Source: Bradyrhizobium amphicarpaeae (lineage in GTDB: Bacteria > Pseudomonadota > Alphaproteobacteria > Rhizobiales > Xanthobacteraceae). From it: 64,000 nt of DNA. The position numbers were made by a program, and so were the translations under genes. The stretch is taken from contig NZ_CP029426.2 in assembly GCF_002266435.3 (NCBI RefSeq), positions 1,270,001-1,334,000 of the forward strand, in the 5' to 3' direction. A model generated the notes under the pieces. The model was not told the origin of the DNA, made no database searches, and saw only the letters and a list, made by a program, of their open reading frames with translations. Below are positions 37,303 through 48,682 of the stretch, piece by piece. Every line of letters starts with the position of its first letter. The first letter of the stretch is position 1.

Positions 37303-37372
37303 TGAAAGAGTTGCGCTCGCAATGACGCACGGAGAGGGCACGATCTCACTCACGCAAACTCTGCGCAGATAC

Positions 37373-37400
37373 AAAAAGGCCGCGCGGTGCGCGGCCTTTT
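37373..37400 (-). terminator. Intrinsic terminator of greA
   Basis: Minus strand: AAAAGGCCGCGC, three-base loop, GCGCGGCC and five T, 30 bp after the greA stop. The plus strand also has four T, so it may serve lrp too. Confidence 0.88.
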
Positions 37401-37430
37401 CGAAACGACATCATATGCAGCGGAAAATAC

Positions 37431-37904
37431 TTACCGCCACTCCACCTTGGTAATTTCATACGCCTTGGCGCCGCCGGGTGCGTTGACCTCGACGGTCGAG
37501 CCTTTCTTCTTGCCGATCAGCGCGCGGGCGAGCGGCGAGGTGATGGAGATGCGGCCCTTCTTGGCGTCGGCCTCGACCTCGCCGACGATCTGCCAGACCG
37601 CCTTCTTTTCGGTGTCCTCGTCGACCAGCGTCACGGTGGCGCCGAACTTGATGGTGTCGCCGGACAGTTTCGAGATGTCGATGATGTCGGCGCGCGCGAG
37701 CTTGTCTTCGAGCTCGGCGATGCGGCCTTCATTGTGGGACTGCTCTTCCTTCGCGGCATGATATTCCGCGTTCTCCGACAGGTCTCCGTGCGAGCGCGCC
37801 TCAGCGATATGCTCGATGATGCGCGGACGGTCCTCGGACTGGCGCTTCTTCAATTCTTCCCCGAGCGCGGCAAAGCCGCCCGCTGTCATCGGAACCTTTT
37901 CCAT
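37431..37904 (-). CDS. greA: Transcription elongation factor GreA
   Basis: 157 residues from ATG 37904 ([19 protein letters not shown]). It rescues backtracked RNA polymerase by stimulating transcript cleavage. The N-terminal coiled coil carries the acidic tip in [20 protein letters not shown], and the C-terminal FKBP-like domain has [16 protein letters not shown] and [17 protein letters not shown]. The longer open frame to 37988 lacks conservation. Downstream of carB on the same strand, a conserved Rhizobiales arrangement. Confidence 0.96.
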   Translation of the reverse strand: MEKVPMTAGGFAALGEELKKRQSEDRPRIIEHIAEARSHGDLSENAEYHAAKEEQSHNEGRIAELEDKLARADIIDISKLSGDTIKFGATVTLVDEDTEKKAVWQIVGEVEADAKKGRISITSPLARALIGKKKGSTVEVNAPGGAKAYEITKVEWR

Positions 37905-38033
37905 CTCTTCTCTCGTCCTTCGGTCACGCGCCCCCCACGACAGCGGGCGCGGCAACCTTGATTCGTCGGTATTCCCGGCGCTGAACACGCGGCCACCGGA
38001 ACGTTATGTGGGCTTGGCGCCGGAACAGAACAA

Positions 38034-38068
38034 CCACCATGGCCGGACAGTTCCTCCGGCCATTGTGG
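38034..38068 (-). terminator. Hairpin with U-rich tail after carB
   Basis: 14-bp arms (CCACCATGGCCGGA type, one mismatch), seven-base loop; on the minus strand the tail reads TTGTTCTGTT. It lies 60 bp after the carB stop and upstream of greA. Probably an imperfect carB terminator that lets some transcription reach greA. Confidence 0.45.
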
Positions 38069-38129
38069 CTTCATTGCCAGTCACTTAGCGGCCGGCTTGA
38101 CCCCTCGGGGCTCGGCCCGCCGCTCGCGA

Positions 38130-41594
<3,465 letters not shown>

Positions 41595-41623
41595 CAACTC
41601 TCGCCGGACTGGAATTTGGGCAC

Positions 41624-41654
41624 AAAAAAAGGGCGCGCTCTTGCGCGTCCCTTT
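41624..41654 (-). terminator. Terminator-like hairpin in the carB leader (possible attenuator)
   Basis: Minus strand: AAAGGGACGCGC, short loop, GCGCGCCC and seven T, ending 30 bp before the carB ATG. A sequence CGCGCTC just upstream (41667..41661) is complementary to GAGCGCG in the 3' arm (41640..41634), so an alternative antiterminator pairing is possible. If it only ended the upstream MFS gene there would be hardly room for a carB promoter after it. Confidence 0.6.
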
Positions 41655-41736
41655 GGCCGAGAGCGCGGTGGTCTCCCTCGCGCGCGGGTGGGTCTTAGAC
41701 CAGATTCCGGAGCGGCGAAACCCCGAAAAACGCCCA

Positions 41737-42906
41737 TCAACCGGCAATTTTGACGGGTTTTGGCCGGGCCTGCCAGCCACGGGCGAGATGCACCAGAAGC
41801 GAGGCCGCAACGCTCGATCCGCCGATCCAGCCCAGGTCGGTCGGCGAAAGGGTGGCCAGCACCGCGCCACCCAGCGCCCCGCCGATGGCGAAGCCGAGAT
41901 ACATGGCGGAGGCGTTGAGCGACAGCGCGATCATCGAAGCCTGCGGCTCGATCCGGATGATGCTGGCGATCTGGGCCGGATAGAACGCCCAGCCAGAGAG
42001 GCCCCAGAGGAAGATCGTGCCGAGCACCGCGTAATGCGCCTGTCCGGGCATCAGCTTCAAGACCAGCGAATGCAGGATGAGGGCGCTCGCCATGCCCGCA
42101 AGTCCGAGGGCGGCGGTCGTAAGCGTTCCGAGCCGGTCGGCCAGGGTGCCGCCGAGCATGTTCCCGATCGCGGCCGCGCCGCCGAACACCAGCAGGGCAA
42201 GGCTGATCTGCGAGGCATCGAAGCCGAGCCCACGCAGCGGGACCGCGAAATAGGTGAACACGGTGAAGCCGCCGAGCGCCCATAGGATCGTGATCACAAG
42301 CGCGGTCACGACATGGCCGTGACGCGCCACCGCCAGCCGTTCGCCGAGCGAAGCCGTGTTGCGGGGCAAGCCGCGGGGCAGGCCGAACAGGAGGGCGACG
42401 AGCGCGATCGCGCCGATCAGGGCAACCATGGCAAAGGTCGCGCGCCAGCCGAACAGGCTGCCGACGAGATTGCCGATAGGGACGCCGATGACGGTCGCGA
42501 CCGTCAGGCCCGAGGTCACCAGCGCCACGGCGCGGCCGCGCCGTTCGGGCGAGGCGATCGCGACCGACACGGCGAGCGCCGTCGGCATGCACAGGCCGGA
42601 CCCCAGTGCCATCAGCATCCGCGAAGCCAGCAGCAGGGCATAGTTGGATGCCATCATGGCCGCGAGATTGCCGGCGATGAAGGTGGACAGTGCCAGCGCC
42701 AGCACGGTACGGCGGTCGATGTTGTTCAGCGACACCGCCAGGATCGGCGAGCCCACGGCGTAGGTGAGGGCGTAGGCGGTGACCAATTGCCCGGCGGCCG
42801 AGACCGAAATCGAAAGGTCATTGGCGATCGATGGCAAAAGACCAGCAATCACAAAGCCTTCGGTGCCAATCGAAAAAGCTGCCAGGGCCAGCCAGAACAC
42901 GCTCAT
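41737..42906 (-). CDS. MFS efflux transporter (DHA1 type)
   Basis: 389-residue, 12-helix pump. Helix 1 [20 protein letters not shown], then the helix-2 [15 protein letters not shown] and the loop [28 protein letters not shown] is helix 4, and helix 5 has [20 protein letters not shown] (motif C, typical of drug/H+ antiporters). Divergently transcribed from an ArsR-type repressor with two shared operators, so it is probably induced by the compound it exports. Substrate unknown. Confidence 0.87.
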   Translation of the reverse strand: MSVFWLALAAFSIGTEGFVIAGLLPSIANDLSISVSAAGQLVTAYALTYAVGSPILAVSLNNIDRRTVLALALSTFIAGNLAAMMASNYALLLASRMLMALGSGLCMPTALAVSVAIASPERRGRAVALVTSGLTVATVIGVPIGNLVGSLFGWRATFAMVALIGAIALVALLFGLPRGLPRNTASLGERLAVARHGHVVTALVITILWALGGFTVFTYFAVPLRGLGFDASQISLALLVFGGAAAIGNMLGGTLADRLGTLTTAALGLAGMASALILHSLVLKLMPGQAHYAVLGTIFLWGLSGWAFYPAQIASIIRIEPQASMIALSLNASAMYLGFAIGGALGGAVLATLSPTDLGWIGGSSVAASLLVHLARGWQARPKPVKIAG

Positions 42907-42923
42907 TGGACAATATCCCTATG

Positions 42924-42988
42924 TTCAACGTTTATTGAACTATTGAATGTGATGCTCCATAAGTCAATTGGTTCAAGAACTATTGAAC
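42924..42988. promoter_or_regulatory. Two identical-pattern operators between the MFS and ArsR genes
   Basis: GTTCAA-N4-TATTGAAC occurs at 42924..42941 and again at 42971..42988, 47 bp apart, in a 113-bp divergent intergenic region. Each is a six-base inverted repeat (GTTCAA/TTGAAC) with a six-base spacer. An extra half-like TATTGAAT is at 42943. These are very likely binding sites of the adjacent ArsR-type protein. Confidence 0.72.
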
Positions 42989-43019
42989 ATTGCAGCCGTA
43001 TCGCTATGATCTGGGGATC

Positions 43020-43385
43020 ATGAGCCGCACGCCTCTCCACCCCACCCGCGAGCAGATCGAGCTGCCGATGGTTTTGGATTGCCTCAGCGATCCGATCCGA
43101 CTGGCGATCGTCTACCAGCTCGCCCAGCAGGAACGTGTCAGCAGTGAGCTCCGCTGCGGCGAGTTCTACAGCCTCGCCGGCAAGTCGAACCTCGCCTACC
43201 ATTTCGCCAAGCTGCGCGAATGCGGCGTCATACAGACGCGCGTGGCCGGCACCAACCGCTTCATGCGGCTGCGCCGCGAGGATCTGGACGCGCGTTTTCC
43301 AGGCCTGCTCGATGCAGTGATCAAATCCGCGAGCAAGGATGCGGAGCGGCTTCGGCTGTCGACGGATGTGGTTGAGGCAGACTGA
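43020..43385 (+). CDS. ArsR-type HTH repressor
   Basis: 121 residues from ATG 43020 with TGGGGA upstream. A winged helix: MVLDCLSDPIRLAIVYQLAQ, then GKSNLAYHFAKLRECGVIQTRV and the wing AGTNRFMRLRREDLDARFPG. One Cys is present in the recognition-side segment (RCGEF) and one in RECGV, but there is no classic CxC metal site, so an organic or redox signal is more likely. It faces the MFS pump across two palindromic operators. Confidence 0.86.
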   Translation: MSRTPLHPTREQIELPMVLDCLSDPIRLAIVYQLAQQERVSSELRCGEFYSLAGKSNLAYHFAKLRECGVIQTRVAGTNRFMRLRREDLDARFPGLLDAVIKSASKDAERLRLSTDVVEAD

Positions 43386-43560
43386 GGTTTTCGCGGGCAG
43401 TCCGTCTACGCTTCCGCTGCGCTCCAGCTACGCCGGACACGCTTCGCCCCTTCGGGTCTTGCGTGGCTGCGCCACGCCCGGCTTCGCCCTTCGGGCTTCG
43501 CCGCGGCAGCCTCGCTACGACAGGGCTTGCCGAGCCGAAGCTGGCGCAGCCAGCGAAGGC
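43386..43560. other. Hairpin-rich intergenic segment
   Basis: Several small palindromes (GTGGCTGCGCCAC, CCGGCTTCGCCCTTCGG, AGCTGGCGCAGCCAGC) in a row, of the kind dispersed through Bradyrhizobium intergenic regions. No gene seen. It directly abuts the tRNA-like element. Confidence 0.45.
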
Positions 43561-43636
43561 TGGAGACCCGGCCTGGATTTGAACCAGGATGAAGAGCGTT
43601 GCACCGCCCTCGCGTAGACGCTTCCGCCACCGGGCC
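43561..43636 (-). tRNA. tRNA-like element with abnormal D and anticodon arms
   Basis: 76 nt on the minus strand. Acceptor GGCCCGG pairs with CCGGGTC over seven positions, followed by T and encoded CCA; the T arm CCTGG-TTCAAAT-CCAGG is perfect. But the D arm (GCG...CGC) lacks the GG of the D loop, the anticodon stem has mismatches, and the loop does not have U at position 33. The start GTGGCGGAAGCG recalls tRNA-Leu but there is no long variable arm. Either a decayed tRNA or a tRNA-like RNA; an amino acid cannot be assigned. Confidence 0.5.
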
Positions 43637-43690
43637 ACGGCGATCATGTCCGATTGCAGTGCGACAAGCCACAACGGCTAATTGTTATGC

Positions 43691-44392
43691 TTAACGAACC
43701 AGAGGCGGCCGCGCGATGAAGGTCATGCGCCAGCGATTATGGCCGATATTGGTATGGGCGCGCTGGACCGCGAAGCCCGCTGCTCTCAGCCTGCCGGTGA
43801 TCTCCTCCTCGCTGTAGCGCTGCAGTCCGATGCGCGTGCGCAGATGACGGTAATCGGACAGCGCGGTGCTGATCAGCCCGACCAGCGCGTCCTTCAGGAA
43901 ACCGTGGCGGAGGCCGAAGCCGAGCAGCGCCATGACGTCCCTGACCATGCCGACATTGGGCTGGAGGATGTCGCCGAGCACCAGCTTGCCGGAAGGCGTC
44001 AGCAATCGCCTGATGTTGCGGAGCGCGGCATCAAGCTCGTCCGGCGCCATGTATTGCGCGACCGAGTTCATCACGACGAGGTCGATCGACTGGTCCTGCA
44101 TGTTGCGGACGTCGTCGAGCGAGCGGACGCGGATCTTCGTGTTCGGGGCAAACCGCGCGATCAGCCGGCCGCGCACGCCGGGGGCGGGCTCGGCGAGAAT
44201 CAGCTTCCCGCAAGCCGATGCCACCTGGCTCGCCGACAGCGCTTCGCCACATGCATAGTCCAGCACCGTCGCATCCGGCGAGGAGATGTAGCCGATGATG
44301 TCCCGCGCGATGATCTGGAAGTGCAAGTCGCGATGCAGCTTGCTGACATAGATCGTGTGCGTCGAGTCGTAATAATCGATCCAATCGTCCAT
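43691..44392 (-). CDS. Class I SAM-dependent methyltransferase
   Basis: 233 residues. The SAM-binding core: motif I TVLDYACGEALSASQVA, an acidic residue at the end of strand 2 (ILAEPAPG), RVRSLDDV, and motif IV/post IV IDLVVMNSVAQYMAPDELDAALRNIRRLLTPSGKLVLGDI. The C-terminal part has an added helical segment (ALLGFGLRHGFLKDALVGL). The substrate is unknown; sugar, small-molecule and lipid methyltransferases look alike at this level. Divergent from dps. Confidence 0.86.
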   Translation of the reverse strand: MDDWIDYYDSTHTIYVSKLHRDLHFQIIARDIIGYISSPDATVLDYACGEALSASQVASACGKLILAEPAPGVRGRLIARFAPNTKIRVRSLDDVRNMQDQSIDLVVMNSVAQYMAPDELDAALRNIRRLLTPSGKLVLGDILQPNVGMVRDVMALLGFGLRHGFLKDALVGLISTALSDYRHLRTRIGLQRYSEEEITGRLRAAGFAVQRAHTNIGHNRWRMTFIARPPLVR

Positions 44393-44419
44393 GGTATCCC
44401 GCCCGGCGGTTCCTGTCCT

Positions 44420-44444
44420 GGAACCGCGCTGCCCGCCTTGCGTT
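44420..44444 (+). promoter_or_regulatory. EcfG-type general stress promoter for dps
   Basis: GGAAC, 16 bases, CGTT: an exact match to the alphaproteobacterial EcfG (PhyR-controlled) consensus. It ends 52 bp before the dps GTG, leaving a normal leader. Prediction from sequence, consistent with the known stress control of Dps proteins. Confidence 0.7.
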
Positions 44445-44496
44445 AGGGGTGCGACGGCGCGCCGTCAATGTCCGCGTCCTAACAGGAAGGTCCCCC

Positions 44497-45021
44497 GTGA
44501 GCAAAACCAGCAACAAGGTCTCGCCCGATCTCGATACCCCCACCGATCTGTCGCCCGACGGGGTCAAAAAGGTCTCGGAAGCGCTCAACGTGCTTCTGGC
44601 CGACGCGTTTGCGCTGTATCTGAAGACCAAGAATTTCCATTGGCACGTCAGCGGCCGGCACTTCCGCGACTACCATCTGTTGCTCGACGAGCAGTCCGAC
44701 CAGATCTTCGCCACCACCGACCAGCTCGCCGAGCGCGTCCGCAAGATCGGCGGCACCACGCTGAAGTCGATCAGCCAGGTCGCAAAGCTCCAGACCATCA
44801 AGGACAACAACGAGGAATACGTCCCGCCGCGCGAGATGCTGCGCGAGCTGATGCAGGATAACAAGCATGTCGCCGCCGCGATGCGCAAGGCGCACGACGT
44901 CTGCGACAAGGCCGAAGACGTGGCGAGCGCCAGCCTGCTCGAGAACTTCATCGACGAGACCGAGCGCCGGACCTGGTTCCTGTTCGAGGCGACGCGTCAG
45001 GAAGGCGGCAACGAGGCGTAG
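44497..45021 (+). CDS. dps: Dps-family ferritin-like DNA-protection protein
   Basis: 174 residues from GTG 44497, with AGGAAGG upstream. Forms dodecamers that oxidise and store iron and bind DNA under stress. The inter-subunit ferroxidase ligands are visible in KNFHWHVSGRHFRDYHLLLDEQ (His, Asp, Glu), followed by the helix-B/C region and the C-terminal helix LENFIDETERRTWFLFEAT. A Ser/Lys-rich N-terminal extension (KTSNKVSPDLD) may bind DNA. Preceded by an EcfG promoter and followed by a repeat; single-gene unit. Confidence 0.93.
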   Translation: MSKTSNKVSPDLDTPTDLSPDGVKKVSEALNVLLADAFALYLKTKNFHWHVSGRHFRDYHLLLDEQSDQIFATTDQLAERVRKIGGTTLKSISQVAKLQTIKDNNEEYVPPREMLRELMQDNKHVAAAMRKAHDVCDKAEDVASASLLENFIDETERRTWFLFEATRQEGGNEA

Positions 45022-45044
45022 TGGGAGTCGTCGTGGGGGCTCTT

Positions 45045-45126
45045 GTAGGGTGGGCAAAGCGAAGCGTGCCCACGAACTGAGAGCGGTGGGCACAGCGCGC
45101 AAGAGCGCGCTTTTGCCCACCCTACG
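45045..45126. repeat. Inverted repeat, family B
   Basis: GTAGGGTGGGCAAAGCGAAG at one end and TTTTGCCCACCCTACG at the other, with GTGCCCAC/GTGGGCAC inside. Second copy of the element at 3270. Confidence 0.82.
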
Positions 45127-45141
45127 GCATCGCCTGTTTGG

Positions 45142-45663
45142 CTACCGCCATAGCCTCATCAACGCCCCATCCTTCCCCGTCACGGGATCGGACGGCGGCG
45201 TTGCGACATCCGGGATCGTCTTCAGCGCCTTGGCGTGGTTCTCCGGCGTTGCGCGCGTGATCTCCATCTTGCTGCCCGGCGGGTAGGCGCCGATCACGCA
45301 GAAATCGTCGCTCGCCCTGATGCATTGGTGTCCGGTGCCGGCAGGCAGGATCGCGACATCACCCGCCTTGATCTCGAGCTCCTGGCCGTGGTCGCCGCCG
45401 AAGCGGACGCGGGCACTGCCGCGCGCGACGCCGAGCACCTCGTGAACCGTCGCGTGGTAATGCAGATAATCGTAGACGCCGTTGCGCCACGTGCCGCCCC
45501 AGCCGTTCGCCGCGAACAGATCTTCGATGGTCTCTTCAGGTCGCGCGGGATCGAGCTTCACCGCGTCCTGATAGACCAGGAAGGGCAAGATGTTGTTCGG
45601 CACGAGCCCGTCATCCTCAAACACGATGGCGAGCGGCTCGGCGTTGTCTCGGACGGCGGACAT
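45142..45663 (-). CDS. Cupin-domain protein (YjlB type)
   Basis: 173 residues from ATG 45663 (MSAVRDNAEPLAIVFEDDGL), with GGAG upstream; the longer frame to 45876 is not conserved. One cupin barrel: NGVYDYLHYHATVHEVLGVARGSARVRFGG holds metal ligands (HxH...E) and AGDVAILPAGTGHQCI the last His. The strands GWGGTWRNGVYDY and CVIGAYPPGS are typical of YjlB-like cupins. Enzymatic role unknown; probably binds a metal and a small molecule. Confidence 0.85.
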   Translation of the reverse strand: MSAVRDNAEPLAIVFEDDGLVPNNILPFLVYQDAVKLDPARPEETIEDLFAANGWGGTWRNGVYDYLHYHATVHEVLGVARGSARVRFGGDHGQELEIKAGDVAILPAGTGHQCIRASDDFCVIGAYPPGSKMEITRATPENHAKALKTIPDVATPPSDPVTGKDGALMRLWR

Positions 45664-45801
45664 GGCAGGGCTCCGGGTCACAACGGTCACGAAATCAAGA
45701 CGATGCTCGCCCCCCTTTGTTCCTGCGCCGCCTTGACGGAGATCAAGGCATGCGCGGCCAATGGCGGGCACGCACATCGACGCGAAAGAAAAGGGAACGC
45801 C

Positions 45802-46017
45802 ATGTACGCATCCGACGTTGCGCAGCGCCATTTTTCGGCGGCCGTTGCCGAGGCGGAGACTTCCGGCCTTGGGCACGAAGCCGTTTGCCGCGCTCTGCTC
45901 AGTCTCGTGATTTCGAAATATCTGGAGACGCGGTCGATTGCCGACATTCAGGCCGAGCTGCGCTTCATCGCCGAGAACTGCGATCCCGACACGGACTTCA
46001 TGTTCATGCGTCCGTGA
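45802..46017 (+). CDS. Small hypothetical helical protein
   Basis: 71 residues, MYASDVAQRHFSAAVAEAET then HEAVCRALLSLVISKYLETR and a C-terminal AENCDPDTDFMFMRP. AAGGGAA lies seven bases before the ATG. Divergent from the cupin gene. All-helical by composition, two Cys, no membrane segment. I do not recognise the family, though such proteins seem common in Bradyrhizobium. Confidence 0.65.
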   Translation: MYASDVAQRHFSAAVAEAETSGLGHEAVCRALLSLVISKYLETRSIADIQAELRFIAENCDPDTDFMFMRP

Positions 46018-46025
46018 CGGCGAGC

Positions 46026-46047
46026 CCCGGCGGATTCATCCGCCGGG
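46026..46047. terminator. Perfect hairpin between convergent genes
   Basis: CCCGGCGGAT-TC-ATCCGCCGGG, nine bases after the small protein gene and 13 before the carA stop codon. A T-tract is lacking on both strands, so it may act as a weak bidirectional end. Confidence 0.4.
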
Positions 46048-46059
46048 CGGTCTCGCGTC

Positions 46060-47250
46060 TTACGCGCTCTTCTTCTGCCGCATCAAATCCGCGAAGCGCT
46101 GGAACAGATAGTGCGAGTCGCGCGGGCCGGGTGAGGCCTCGGGGTGGTACTGCACCGAGAACACCGGCTTGCCGTCGAGCTGGATGCCGCAATTGGAGCC
46201 GTCGAACAGCGAGATGTGGGTCTGCGTCGCGCCCTTCGGCAGCGTGGTCTCGTCCACCGCGAAGCCGTGGTTCATCGAGGTGATCTCGACCTTGCCGGTG
46301 GTCTCGTCCTTGACAGGATGGTTGGCGCCGTGATGGCCCTGATGCATTTTCTTCGTCTTGGCGCCGACGGCGAGGCCCAGCATCTGGTGGCCGAGGCAGA
46401 TGCCGAAGGTCGGCGTGCCCGACTTGATGACGTCCTGGATCACGGGCACGGCATATTTGCCGGTGGCGGCCGGATCGCCCGGACCGTTGGACAGGAACAC
46501 GCCGTCCGGCTTCATCGCCAGAATGTCTTCGGACGAGGTCGTCGCCGGCACCACCGTCACCTTGCAGCCGACGCCGGCGAGCAGGCGCAGGATGTTGCGC
46601 TTGATGCCGTAGTCGATGGCGACGACGTTGAACTCGGCCTTGTCCTGCCTGCCAAAGCCCTTGTCCCAAACCCAGGGCGTCTCGTCCCAGCTGAAGCGCT
46701 GGCCGCTCGTGACCATCGGCACGAGGTCCATGCCCTCGAGGCCCGGCCATTCGCGTGCTTCTTCCTTCAACCCATGCAGGTCGAACTCGCCGTTTTTGGC
46801 GTGCGCGATCACGGCGTTCGGCATGCCCTTGCTGCGGATCAGCGCGGTCAGCGCGCGGGTGTCGATGCCGGAGAGGCCGATGATGCCGCGGGCCTTGAGC
46901 CAGGCGTCGAGATGCTTGGTGGCGCGGTAGTTCGAGGGATCAGTGATCGCGGTGCGCAGGATCACGCCGCGCGCGCCCGGCGTCGCCGCCATGTTCACCG
47001 TCTCGATGTCTTCCTCGTTGGTACCGACATTGCCGATATGCGGGAAGGTGAAGGTGATGAGCTGGCCGGCATAGGAGGGATCGGTGAGGATCTCCTCATA
47101 GCCGGTCATCGCGGTGTTGAAGCAGACCTCACCGACGGCGTGGCCTTCGGCGCCGAGACCGAAGCCTTCGAGCACCGTGCCGTCGGCAAGCACGAGGAGC
47201 GCGGTCGGTTTATGGTCCGGCCAGGCGGTATCGTTGTCATGTTGTGTCAT
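46060..47250 (-). CDS. carA: Carbamoyl-phosphate synthase small subunit
   Basis: 396 residues. Glutamine amidotransferase subunit supplying ammonia to CarB. The N-terminal CPSase domain has TALLVLADGTVLEGFG, GEVCFNTAMTGYEEILTDPSY and RGVILRTAITDPSNYR. The class I GATase domain has VVAIDYGIKRNILR, GVFLSNGPGDP, the nucleophile loop FGICLGHQMLGLA and the catalytic YHPEASPGPRDS. carB is 4.5 kb away on the same strand, so the two are separately transcribed. Confidence 0.97.
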   Translation of the reverse strand: MTQHDNDTAWPDHKPTALLVLADGTVLEGFGLGAEGHAVGEVCFNTAMTGYEEILTDPSYAGQLITFTFPHIGNVGTNEEDIETVNMAATPGARGVILRTAITDPSNYRATKHLDAWLKARGIIGLSGIDTRALTALIRSKGMPNAVIAHAKNGEFDLHGLKEEAREWPGLEGMDLVPMVTSGQRFSWDETPWVWDKGFGRQDKAEFNVVAIDYGIKRNILRLLAGVGCKVTVVPATTSSEDILAMKPDGVFLSNGPGDPAATGKYAVPVIQDVIKSGTPTFGICLGHQMLGLAVGAKTKKMHQGHHGANHPVKDETTGKVEITSMNHGFAVDETTLPKGATQTHISLFDGSNCGIQLDGKPVFSVQYHPEASPGPRDSHYLFQRFADLMRQKKSA

Positions 47251-47396
47251 GAGCGCGTTTCATAGTCCTCGCGCGGGCCGCCGTCAAAGCGGAGATGGGC
47301 GGATTCACATGCGTTTTTGCATATTTGACAGCCCGCCCCCGGCACTTAAGCTCTGGCGCATAATTTCCGGCAATTTCCTGGGCTTGCGAGGCAATA

Positions 47397-48107
47397 ATGG
47401 ACCGGACGACCCCGATTGTGCTGGTTCCGGGCTTGGCCTCCTCGGCCCGGATCTACGCCCAAATGATCCCCGCGCTCTGGCGGTTCGGCCCGGTCATGGT
47501 CGCCAACCATATCCGCGACGACAGCATGGCGGCGATCGCCCGCCGCATCCTGAGCGAGGCGCCGCCGCGCTTCGCAGTCGCCGGCCATTCCATGGGCGGC
47601 TACATCGCGTTCGAGATCATGCGCCAGGCGCCCGAGCGGGTGGCGAAGCTCGCGCTGATCAACACCCAGGCGCGGCCCGATACGGCGGAGGCGACCGCGC
47701 GCCGCCGCGGCCTGATGGAACGTGCCAGCCGCGGCGAGCTTCACGCGATCCGCGAGGAGAGCTTTCCGGAGCTGGTGCATCCGTCCCGGCGCAACGATGC
47801 CGATATTCTGAAGCTGGTGCATGCGCAGGACGAGGATGTCGGCGTCGAGGGCTATCTGCGGCAGCAAACCGCGATCATCGCTCGGGTGGATTCGCGCCCG
47901 ACGCTGTCAGCCATCAAATGCCCGACGCTGGTGCTGACGGGCGATGCCGACAACACCATCCCGAATGCGCTCTCCAAGGAGATGGCCGAGGGCATCCCCG
48001 GCGCAAGGCTCTTGATCCTCGATCGCTGCGGACACCTGCCGCAGCCGGAACAGCCGGAAGCGACTTTGCGCGCGCTCTCCCAATGGCTCGGAAGCGAGGT
48101 TGTCTAG
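47397..48107 (+). CDS. Alpha/beta-hydrolase
   Basis: 236 residues with the full fold: oxyanion region VLVPGLASSARIYAQM, the nucleophile Ser in VAGHSMGGYIAFE, the acid in VLTGDADNTIPN and the His in DRCGHLPQPEQPE. The cap is a short helical insert (ARRRGLMERASRGEL). The substrate is unknown (esterase or C-C hydrolase). Divergent from carA and about 50 bp before yqeY. Confidence 0.87.
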   Translation: MDRTTPIVLVPGLASSARIYAQMIPALWRFGPVMVANHIRDDSMAAIARRILSEAPPRFAVAGHSMGGYIAFEIMRQAPERVAKLALINTQARPDTAEATARRRGLMERASRGELHAIREESFPELVHPSRRNDADILKLVHAQDEDVGVEGYLRQQTAIIARVDSRPTLSAIKCPTLVLTGDADNTIPNALSKEMAEGIPGARLLILDRCGHLPQPEQPEATLRALSQWLGSEVV

Positions 48108-48158
48108 GGGCCGCGAACGGCCTAGATCAGGCGTCAGATACTCGAAGGGATCACGATC

Positions 48159-48614
48159 ATGCTGCGCGACGACATCAACAATGCGGTCAAGGAGGCCATG
48201 AAGGCCAAGGACGAGCGCAAGCTGTCCACGCTGCGCATGGTCAATTCGACCATCAAGAACGCCGACATCGATGCGCGCGGGCAGGGCAAGCCGCCGCTGT
48301 CGGATGCTGACCTGCTCGGTGTTTTTCAGAAGATGATCAAGCAGCGGCAGGAATCGGTCGAGCTCTACGACAAGGGCGGCCGCGCCGAGCTCGCGCAGCA
48401 GGAGCGCGAGGAGATCGCGGTGATCTCGGCTTACTTGCCCAAGCAGATGTCGGACGACGAGGTGAAGAAGGCGATCGCGGATGCGATCGGCGAGACCGGT
48501 GCGAGCGGCATGAAGGACATGGGCAAGGTCATCGCGGTGCTGCGCGCGAAGTATGCGGGGCAGATGGATTTCGGCAAGGCCAGCGGCTTGGTGAAGGCGG
48601 CGCTGTCGGGCTAG
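48159..48614 (+). CDS. GatB/YqeY domain protein
   Basis: 151 residues, the stand-alone YqeY form: MLRDDINNAVKEAMKAKDERKLSTLRMVNSTIKN at the N-terminus and the C-terminal helical tRNA-binding-like part with AYLPKQMSDDEVKKAI and AVLRAKYAGQMDFGKASGLV. YqeY is related to the tail of the GatB amidotransferase subunit; its role is not established. In many alphaproteobacteria it is next to dnaG and rpoD; here 12.5 kb intervenes. Confidence 0.92.
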   Translation: MLRDDINNAVKEAMKAKDERKLSTLRMVNSTIKNADIDARGQGKPPLSDADLLGVFQKMIKQRQESVELYDKGGRAELAQQEREEIAVISAYLPKQMSDDEVKKAIADAIGETGASGMKDMGKVIAVLRAKYAGQMDFGKASGLVKAALSG

Positions 48615-48682
48615 TGCCTCCCCTTTGATGCCGCGTCACTTCGGTCTACTCTCCTCCCGACTGACAAATCGGGAGATAACCG

